Origin: JAYUHK01 sp043767025 | Lineage (GTDB): Bacteria > Bacteroidota > Bacteroidia > Chitinophagales > Saprospiraceae | Length of the DNA stretch: 10,883 nucleotides | Assembly: GCA_043767025.1 (NCBI GenBank) | Contig: JAYUHK010000142.1 | Span: 1-10,883 of the forward strand | Direction of reading: 5' to 3' | Part shown: positions 5,936 to 10,883 of the stretch, piece by piece | Numbering within the stretch: the stretch's first letter is position 1 | Layout of the letters: each line of letters begins with the position of its first letter | The notes under the pieces: model-generated | Database searches by the model: none | What the model saw: only the letters and a program-made list of their open reading frames with translations | Told to the model about the DNA's origin: nothing | Program-made: the position numbers and the translations under genes

Positions 5936-7369
5936 CTAAAAACCTAATTTATAGTGTAAAAATACGGATTTTTGTTGTAATTGGTTCATGCTGTATTCGA
6001 TTTGGAGAAGTTTGTCGTTATTGACCACAAAATTGAGTCCCAATCCGCCGCCCCAAAGCCATTGATTGGCTAATGAATTTCCGGCTGCGTAGCTCGGATT
6101 GTTGGCTTTTCCGAAGTCATTATTGACAGAAAAATAAATGCGAATCGGTATTTCGCGAAAGTAGCGGAGCCATTTTGCCTCTCCCCAACCAATAGTTTGG
6201 TTTAAAAGCTGGTAGCGAAGCGACGTTTTGGTATAAATATAGTCCAATCCATCTGTCACAAAATATTCATATCCGCGCAAAAAATCATCGCCGTAGCCGA
6301 GTGCGCTGCTGTTGTAAAAAGGTTGTTTTTGGCGCAGCAAAGCAACCCGTCCTTCCCCAATCCACTCGAAATTTATTTTTTTAGAGAGTGTAAAATAATG
6401 CGCAAAATGCAGCACCGTGTTCAGTGCGTTCAGGTTGTCAGAAGGCAAAATTCCATCTTTTTGAAGGTGCAAATTATAAAAAAAACCGTGCGTAGGAAAA
6501 ATACGCAAATCGCGACAATCGTAGTAAAAATCGTATTGTAGCGAAAGAAAAGACTGTTTTCTTTGGTGATTTCCAAAAAAATCAGGGTTCAAAAACTGGC
6601 TAATCGTATCGCTAATCGTTAGGTTGTTTCGCTCTATCCTCAAGCCATGCGAAGCGAACAATGCCTGACGATAATTCAACCCAAGTGCCAACCGAAAGCG
6701 TCGCAAAACATAATCGCCATTGCTATTTCTTACAAACTGTTGTCTGTTGTTTTGAGTAATATAATTGGCTTCTCTATCTTTTTTGAGCAAAATATTGCCT
6801 GTCACACCAATCGTTTTTTTAGCATTAATTCCGGGCAGCGAATAATCCAACTCATATTTTTGAGTAAAACCCGTTTGAGCGGTAACTTTTAGCACATCGC
6901 GCCGCCCTGTTGGGTTCGTCCAAAGCACTCGCGCCCCATAGCTGACGCGCTGCAAGGAATGTTTTTCTGTCACCCACCAAGTATTAAAATTCCTATCCGC
7001 CAACTCAAAAACTGGCACGGGATAAATGTACCAAGCCTCGCGAAGGGTAAGCAGTAAATCGCCTTCGCCGAGTGCCGTATCCCAATTTTTAATATTTATT
7101 TTTACACTCGTAAAAAGTCCAGTGTTGAGCAGCAGCTCTCGGTTGCGCTCTATGCGTGGCGCAAGTTCTTCTATCGTCAAAAAATCACCTTCTTTGATGT
7201 CCATTTCTCGCAGCACCACGCTGTTTCGAGTTTTCTCATTTCCCTCCAACACGATGTGACGAATGTGTAGCAACTGCCCAAAAACAACAGTGTGGTACAG
7301 AAAAAAACAAAGCCCAAGAAACAGACGAAAAACAATAAAAATAATTTTTGTTTTTTTATACACTGTCAC
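5936..7369 (-). CDS. BamA/TamA-like outer-membrane beta-barrel protein with a single POTRA domain
   Basis: This is an Omp85-superfamily (bacterial surface antigen) protein. With GTG at 7369 as start it has 477 residues and a signal peptide (KKTKIIFIVF core) cleaved near 31-32. One POTRA-like domain covers about 35-111: IRHIVLEGNEKT, then IEELAPRIERNRELLLNTGLF with the beta-strand VKINI. A C-terminal barrel of roughly 360 residues follows, rich in alternating aromatic strands. It includes the loop-6-type motif RGYEY at 365-369 and ends in the outer-membrane signature LHYKLGF with terminal Phe. BamA itself usually has five POTRAs, so this is a shorter relative, perhaps acting in outer-membrane protein assembly or secretion. 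There is no ATG start: TTG 7390 (overlapping ftcD by 17 nt), GTG 7369 (4 nt after the ftcD stop) and GTG 7363 are the candidates. Translational coupling to ftcD is likely. Confidence 0.85.
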   Translation of the reverse strand: MTVYKKTKIIFIVFRLFLGLCFFLYHTVVFGQLLHIRHIVLEGNEKTRNSVVLREMDIKEGDFLTIEELAPRIERNRELLLNTGLFTSVKINIKNWDTALGEGDLLLTLREAWYIYPVPVFELADRNFNTWWVTEKHSLQRVSYGARVLWTNPTGRRDVLKVTAQTGFTQKYELDYSLPGINAKKTIGVTGNILLKKDREANYITQNNRQQFVRNSNGDYVLRRFRLALGLNYRQALFASHGLRIERNNLTISDTISQFLNPDFFGNHQRKQSFLSLQYDFYYDCRDLRIFPTHGFFYNLHLQKDGILPSDNLNALNTVLHFAHYFTLSKKINFEWIGEGRVALLRQKQPFYNSSALGYGDDFLRGYEYFVTDGLDYIYTKTSLRYQLLNQTIGWGEAKWLRYFREIPIRIYFSVNNDFGKANNPSYAAGNSLANQWLWGGGLGLNFVVNNDKLLQIEYSMNQLQQKSVFLHYKLGF

Positions 7370-7373
7370 AATA

Positions 7374-9059
7374 TTACATTTTTTTATCAATAATTTGCAA
7401 GATTTTCGCTTCCCATTCGTCCGCCTGTCGTACCATATTTTCGCCTTTTTGCAACACTTCGCCTGCGAATGTTTTGTCCAACAGTCCGCTTGTATTTATT
7501 TTTACGTTCAAAAAAGCTCCTCGCACCGCCGCGCGGGCGCACAGCGCACCTACGCCAGCGTCGCTCGCAGAGTTTGGATTTCCGTCGGAAGCCATTTTTT
7601 CTATCAGCGAAAAAGATTGCAAACAAAGCTCCATCACTCCCAGCGGCACTTCGATAGCGTGGCGAGTAGCGACTTGAATAGCATTTTTGCGAATATTTTT
7701 TTCGGCATCGGTATTTTTGGACATTCCAAAAGCAGCCATAATACTGTTGAAAGCCCGAGTGTCTTCATCTACCATAGACAAAATCATATCTTTAAGTCGC
7801 TGACCTTCAACAGCTTGCGTAGAAAACTCCGACAGTCGCTCGTCCCAACCTCGCTTGGCAGCGGAGAGATTGGCGACCATCGTAGCCAACGAAACCCCAA
7901 GCGCACCAACATAGGCAGCGATAGAGCCGCCGCCCGGAGCAGGACTTTCGGAAGCCGTTTCGTTGGCAAAAGTGCGGAGATTCATTCGCAGTAATTTTTC
8001 ATCGCTCTCTTTTATAAGACTGTATTCGATGATTTTTTTCTCCACATCAAACGGTGCAAGCTCTTCCAAACCCAAACTTTTGACCGCTATTCGTATCAAT
8101 TCTGACTCCGAAACGCCCGCAGAAAGGTTTTGTTTTTCCAAAAAATAACGCCCCGCGTCCGTCAATACTTTTTTGGGAACCATACCGACCAGCTCCGAAC
8201 CCGTCACGCGCAGCCCTCGATGCTCGGCACTTTTACAACATTCATCGAAAGCAATATGAAGCGGGGTGTCGTTAATATTTGTCAAATTCATGGATATTTG
8301 TGACAGCTCATATTCTTCGATATACCAACCAATCGCTTTTACGGACTTGCAGGCACCCGCTATCCGAACAGGATTTCCGGCTTCATCGGTCACGATTTCG
8401 CCCGTCACGGGGTCGCCTTTGCGCAGCACTCGCCCTTGCTCTCTGACATCAAAAGCCACTGAATTGGCACGACGGACGGACTTTGTATTGAGATTGACAT
8501 TGTAGGCTACCAAAAAATCGCGCGCGCCGATGACCGTCGCGCCTGCACGCGCGTTGAAAACAGCAGCTCCAAAGTCGGGTTTCCATTCAGGTTTGTCGAG
8601 TTTTTCGGGCAACGCCTCATATTCTCCCGCCCGAATACTTGCCAAATTGCGTCGCTCTGGACGACTTGCCGCCGCTTCGTAGAGATACGTCGGAATCCCC
8701 AACTCCCGCCCAACTCGCTCCGCAAGCTGCTGCGCAAACCGAATCGCCTCCTCCATCGAAACGCCTGAAACAGGGATAAGCGGACAAACATCGGTAGCTC
8801 CCATGCGTGGATGCTCGCCCGTGTGCTGGCGCATATCAATCAGTTCGGCAGCTTTTTTGATGCCTCTAAAAGCCGCTTCCACGACCGTTTCGGGCGTGCC
8901 GATGAATGTGACCACCGTTCTGTTGGTCGCTTTTCCGGGGTCAATGTCGAGCAGTTGCACACCTTCGGTCTGTGCGATTTCGTCGGTAATTTGTTGGATA
9001 ATCTCCAAGTTGCGCCCTTCGCTAAAGTTTGGCACACATTCGATGAGTCGAGCTGTCAT
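7374..9059 (-). CDS. ftcD: Bifunctional glutamate formimidoyltransferase / formimidotetrahydrofolate cyclodeaminase
   Basis: This cytosolic enzyme acts at the end of histidine degradation. It moves the formimino group from formiminoglutamate to tetrahydrofolate, then deaminates the product to 5,10-methenyl-THF and ammonia. The 561-residue protein has all three parts. The formiminotransferase N-domain (about 3-180) starts LIECVPNFSEG and contains HTGEHPRMGATDVCP; His83 aligns with catalytic His82 of the mammalian enzyme. The transferase C-domain spans about 181-325. The cyclodeaminase domain (about 360-555) has PAPGGGS at 373-379 and GNPNSASDAGVGA at 493-505. Length matches the fused animal-type enzyme (about 540). 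ATG 9059 is supported by the conserved N-terminus and a TAACTTTG promoter box 34 nt upstream. No hutH, hutU or hutI gene is nearby; instead it heads a unit with a BamA-like gene and nadK. Confidence 0.97.
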   Translation of the reverse strand: MTARLIECVPNFSEGRNLEIIQQITDEIAQTEGVQLLDIDPGKATNRTVVTFIGTPETVVEAAFRGIKKAAELIDMRQHTGEHPRMGATDVCPLIPVSGVSMEEAIRFAQQLAERVGRELGIPTYLYEAAASRPERRNLASIRAGEYEALPEKLDKPEWKPDFGAAVFNARAGATVIGARDFLVAYNVNLNTKSVRRANSVAFDVREQGRVLRKGDPVTGEIVTDEAGNPVRIAGACKSVKAIGWYIEEYELSQISMNLTNINDTPLHIAFDECCKSAEHRGLRVTGSELVGMVPKKVLTDAGRYFLEKQNLSAGVSESELIRIAVKSLGLEELAPFDVEKKIIEYSLIKESDEKLLRMNLRTFANETASESPAPGGGSIAAYVGALGVSLATMVANLSAAKRGWDERLSEFSTQAVEGQRLKDMILSMVDEDTRAFNSIMAAFGMSKNTDAEKNIRKNAIQVATRHAIEVPLGVMELCLQSFSLIEKMASDGNPNSASDAGVGALCARAAVRGAFLNVKINTSGLLDKTFAGEVLQKGENMVRQADEWEAKILQIIDKKM

Positions 9060-9093
9060 TTTATTGGATATAATTTTTTGAAAAAATGAAGTG

Positions 9094-9101
9094 CAAAGTT
9101 A
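9094..9101 (-). promoter_or_regulatory. Bacteroidota-type -7 box of the ftcD operon
   Basis: The minus strand reads TAACTTTG followed by C, an exact TAnnTTTG match and the commonest form of this element in the phylum. It lies 34 nt before the ftcD ATG, implying a leader of about 25-30 nt. The -33 region is not clearly conserved. This is the most convincing promoter in the window, and it sits downstream (in the minus direction) of the strong terminator that isolates the operon from DUF3078. Confidence 0.58.
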
Positions 9102-9169
9102 CTATTTTAAGAATACGTTGGGGAACATAATTTGGGATTGGCTTAAATCCTCAAATATTTTATCAAACG

Positions 9170-9206
9170 AAAAAAGAGCCGCTTACGGTGGTAAGCGGCT
9201 CTTTTT
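9170..9206 (-). terminator. Strong Rho-independent terminator, perfect 16-bp stem
   Basis: The arms 9171-9186 (with core GAGCCGCTTAC) and 9191-9206 (core GTAAGCGGCTC) are perfect 16-bp complements around a 4-nt GGTG loop. The stem core is GC-rich and flanked by A-runs on the left and T-runs on the right, so it can work in both directions. The minus strand has the better tail (six T). It would end transcripts from the DUF3078 gene before the ftcD promoter. It is the only textbook intrinsic terminator here, although it lies about 230 nt past the DUF3078 stop. Confidence 0.93.
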
Positions 9207-9437
9207 GTTGTTGCGTTCAATAATTTTCTACTAAATATATTAGAAAATTATTTGTGATTGTATAACATTGTAAGTAGTTATAAATTTTTAGTTTTTAATT
9301 TTGAGTCATTATAGACTGTTGAAAATCAACGAATTATGTTGAATATTAAATGTCATCTATTTAAGTGCAGGAACTTAGCTAATTGTTTGTCAATTATTTA
9401 CGTTACTAAAAATTAAAAACTTAATCACTAAAAACTA
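9207..9437. other. AT-rich gene-free interval with nested inverted repeats
   Basis: I find no credible gene here. The interval contains a perfect 10-bp inverted repeat, TAATTTTCTA (9221-9230) and TAGAAAATTA (9241-9250). It also has a long-range pair: AGTTTTTAATTTT (9290-9302) is the exact complement of 9409-9421, and six further bases outside it (GTAGTT at 9274-9279) pair with 9433-9438, next to the DUF3078 stop. Small hairpins lie inside (GTTGA/TCAAC at 9318-9330; AATTG/CAATT at 9381-9395). On the minus strand this would be the 3' untranslated region of the DUF3078 transcript up to the strong terminator. It may be a structured 3' UTR, a small RNA or a decayed repeat element. Confidence 0.45.
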
Positions 9438-10442
9438 CTAAAATAAATAGTTGTATTTCAAATAGATAGCTTGCGTGACGCTCAATGCTGGTGCTAATTT
9501 TCCATTGTTGTTGTCTTTTTGTACGCTGATGTCATCGTCATAAAATAAGGTGACAACGGCGTTGAGGGAAAGATTTTTGGTAATGTTCCAAGCAAAATTA
9601 TTTTGCATATCTACGTCTATGCGACCAAAATTTTTCAGATAATCTGTGAACAAACTCAAGGTGCCGGTGTAAGCGATGCGGTCTTCCCAAAACTTGTTGG
9701 TGTAGGTAGCGCGCGTGCCAAGTCCAAAAAACAAGCGACTTGTCTTATATCCGCCCGCTCCGTCGGTTAGGGTGCCGAATGCGCCTTTGCTGCTGTTGGC
9801 AATATTTTTGTCGGCGACGATGATGTACTTGAAATTGAACGGAGAGAAAAACAAGGATAGATGGCTGTCGTATTTGTAGTCAATGCCGGGAGCGAGTTCG
9901 ATGATAGCTGGCGACAAAAAATTGGATAGCGCAATTTGGTTGGGGTTGCTTTGGAACGGGCTTAATATTGCGCCAAGACCGCCTACGGCGTTGCCGCCGT
10001 CGTAAGTGGGAGTTACTTGACTCACAAATGTACCCAACATACTTGCATACATTTTATCACTCAATTTGCGACCTACTTTGCTGCTTAAGCGCAAAACGTC
10101 CAAGCTTTTTTGATAGGGGTTTGTTTTTCCGATTTTTTGGACTGCGAGCTGCATAGAGCCGATGTTGTCCCAAGAGATTTGGTCTTTTTTGTAGTTGAAG
10201 AAGACGGTTGCTACTCCACCGATTCCGATTCGGTTCTGCCCTGCTCCGACTTGCGGGTTGAAAAGTGCGAGCTGCGCTAAGTCAAGCCCGATGCCGCCAC
10301 CGCGCACCCAACCTTCTGTGTTTGTATTTTTGGCTGCGGCTGCTTTTTTGAGTTCCTCCATGCGCTTGTCGTCTGCTTGTGCGCGGAGCGTGGTCTGGAC
10401 AGTTGCTAAAAGTACAACTGCGAGTAAAAGTAATTTTTTCAT
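9438..10442 (-). CDS. DUF3078 family outer-membrane beta-barrel protein
   Basis: The 334-residue product has a signal peptide, MKKLLLLAVVLLATV, with likely cleavage after the A of LRAQ near residues 21-22. A short Ala/Lys-rich linker (about 24-42) follows. The rest is a series of alternating hydrophobic/aromatic strands typical of an outer-membrane barrel, ending with AIYLKYNYLF and a C-terminal Phe. The block SLDVLRLSSKVGRKLSDKMYASMLGTF, followed by NFLSPAIIELAPGIDYK and SLFFSPFNFKYI, matches the pattern I know for DUF3078, a family largely limited to Bacteroidota. The function of DUF3078 is not established. The start is ATG 10442, immediately before the signal peptide. It appears monocistronic: inverted repeats upstream and a strong terminator downstream. 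Confidence 0.87.
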   Translation of the reverse strand: MKKLLLLAVVLLATVQTTLRAQADDKRMEELKKAAAAKNTNTEGWVRGGGIGLDLAQLALFNPQVGAGQNRIGIGGVATVFFNYKKDQISWDNIGSMQLAVQKIGKTNPYQKSLDVLRLSSKVGRKLSDKMYASMLGTFVSQVTPTYDGGNAVGGLGAILSPFQSNPNQIALSNFLSPAIIELAPGIDYKYDSHLSLFFSPFNFKYIIVADKNIANSSKGAFGTLTDGAGGYKTSRLFFGLGTRATYTNKFWEDRIAYTGTLSLFTDYLKNFGRIDVDMQNNFAWNITKNLSLNAVVTLFYDDDISVQKDNNNGKLAPALSVTQAIYLKYNYLF

Positions 10443-10496
10443 CTTTTAGTTAAATTTAATTTTGTTTATAAAAAAATATTCTGGTTTTCGATAGAT

Positions 10497-10553
10497 ATGT
10501 GACCAAAATAAACTGCGTATTTTCTTTTTTTTGTAAAAAAAATTTGGTCACAT
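10497..10553 (-). promoter_or_regulatory. Paired inverted half-sites around the probable DUF3078 promoter
   Basis: ATGTGACCAAA (10497-10507) and TTTGGTCACAT (10543-10553) are perfect 11-bp inverted repeats separated by 35 nt of A/T-rich DNA. On the minus strand the proximal copy overlaps TATTTTG (10504-10510), one base short of the TAnnTTTG box. That placement would give a DUF3078 leader of about 55 nt. An operator pair around a promoter is the simplest reading. A stem-loop is possible only if transcription starts further upstream. Confidence 0.45.
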
Positions 10554-10561
10554 TGGATTTT

Positions 10562-10883
10562 TATTTGCATCAAGTACGGGCGCAAAAATGGCTTTCATTT
10601 TTTATCACACTGAAAAATGAAATTTATCACTAAAAAGGTTTTTGATTCTTACAACTTTGCGCAAAAAGTACTTCCGCAACTCGGTGCTGCAAGATAAAGT
10701 TGAAATACAGCGACGGCTGCTAATTTTATTTTCAAGAAATGTATCTAAAATAAATTACTCTTTTTCTGCTAAATTACAACCAATCACTGCGTTATTTTTT
10801 CGTTTCAACGCCCTGCGTTGCGCCTCAAAAATGCCTTGTTATTGATTGAATTTATTTGAAAAATTAGAGTACCTTATTTTTTC
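10562..10883. other. Gene-free right-end interval with short repeats
   Basis: No convincing coding region is visible. The longest plus frame (10642-10845) begins with TTG, lacks an ATG and encodes a composition unlike its neighbours. Visible structure: a perfect 10-bp inverted repeat TTTCATTTTT (10593-10602) / AAAAATGAAA (10613-10622); a direct repeat TTTATCAC at 10601-10608 and 10623-10630, spaced 22 nt; and a compact hairpin CAACGC-CCT-GCGTTG (10806-10820) with no T-tract on either side. At the edge a minus frame gives only 14 codons before TAA (10839-10841), too short to call a gene end. Confidence 0.4.
10593..10630. repeat. Inverted repeat with a 22-nt-spaced direct repeat
   Basis: TTTCATTTTT and AAAAATGAAA flank a 10-nt loop (10603-10612). 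The octamer TTTATCAC occurs at 10601-10608, overlapping the left arm and loop, and again at 10623-10630 right after the right arm. Spacing is close to two helical turns. It lies about 150 nt upstream of the DUF3078 start, so a regulatory role is possible but unproven. Confidence 0.35.

Noticed and set aside
5936..7369. Calling the barrel protein BamA itself
   Set aside because: Only one POTRA-like domain is visible and the protein is about 480 residues, far shorter than true BamA; it is better described as a BamA/TamA-like relative.
7263..7994. Long plus-strand frame (243 codons) opposite ftcD and the BamA-like gene
   Set aside because: It runs antisense to two genes with clear family motifs; its product is a Ser/Arg/Phe-rich shadow translation with no motif.
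9274..9438. Insertion sequence or MITE bounded by the long-range inverted repeats
   Set aside because: The arms are low-complexity A/T words interrupted by a non-pairing stretch, with no target-site duplication evident and no second copy in the window.
10806..10820. CAACGC-CCT-GCGTTG hairpin as an intrinsic terminator
   Set aside because: Neither strand has a T-tract after the 6-bp stem and no adjacent gene needs it.
10642..10845. 67-codon plus-strand frame at the right end
   Set aside because: It begins with TTG, has no recognisable domain and a Cys/Phe/Arg composition unlike a folded protein, and includes a hairpin. More likely non-coding.
10839..10883. Possible minus-strand gene end entering from the right edge
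   Set aside because: Only 14 codons before the stop; too short to tell from chance in AT-rich DNA.

Overview
The window looks like a chromosomal segment from a member of the Bacteroidota (Cytophagia/Flavobacteriia-like). The evidence is the AT-rich, A/T-run intergenic DNA, signal peptides ending in 'QAQ'/'RAQ', a DUF3078 outer-membrane protein, and -7 promoter boxes of the TAnnTTTG type instead of E. coli-style -10 boxes. Recognisable Shine-Dalgarno sequences are largely absent. I see no transposase, integrase, phage gene, CRISPR array, tRNA or rRNA. Most genes are ordinary housekeeping or metabolic genes.

Layout, left to right. (1) Positions 1-132 hold a probable C-terminal fragment of a plus-strand gene. 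It converges on a minus-strand membrane hydroxylase of the sterol desaturase / alkylglycerol monooxygenase (AGMO)-like family (237-1109). (2) Divergent from that, on the plus strand, is a two-gene unit: a peptide-type ABC transporter solute-binding lipoprotein (1285-3066) and a DppB-like permease with an unusually large periplasmic insertion (3077-4483). No second permease or ATPase accompanies them. (3) Converging on the permease with only 8 nt between stop codons is a small secreted OB-fold-like protein (4492-4887). (4) A minus-strand operon follows: ftcD (7374-9059), a POTRA/beta-barrel BamA-like outer-membrane protein (5936-7369) and NAD kinase (5027-5911). Spacings are 4 and 24 nt, and it has a clear promoter upstream and a hairpin downstream. 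(5) A perfect 16-bp-stem terminator (9170-9206) and an AT-rich inverted-repeat region separate this operon from a monocistronic DUF3078 outer-membrane protein (9438-10442). (6) The right end (10443-10883) has no convincing gene but carries conspicuous inverted repeats.

How the genes fit together: FtcD feeds formimino groups from histidine breakdown into the folate pool, NAD kinase makes NADP, and the BamA-like protein and DUF3078 protein belong to the outer membrane. Their co-transcription is unusual but may only be a genome-level convenience. The ABC pair should import peptides or related solutes using subunits encoded elsewhere. I found no convincing previously undescribed system. The observations most worth a second look are the enlarged DppB-like permease, the GTGAC-(A/C)AAA inverted repeats upstream of two envelope or secreted protein genes, the ftcD/BamA-like/nadK operon, and the structured 9207-9437 intergenic region.
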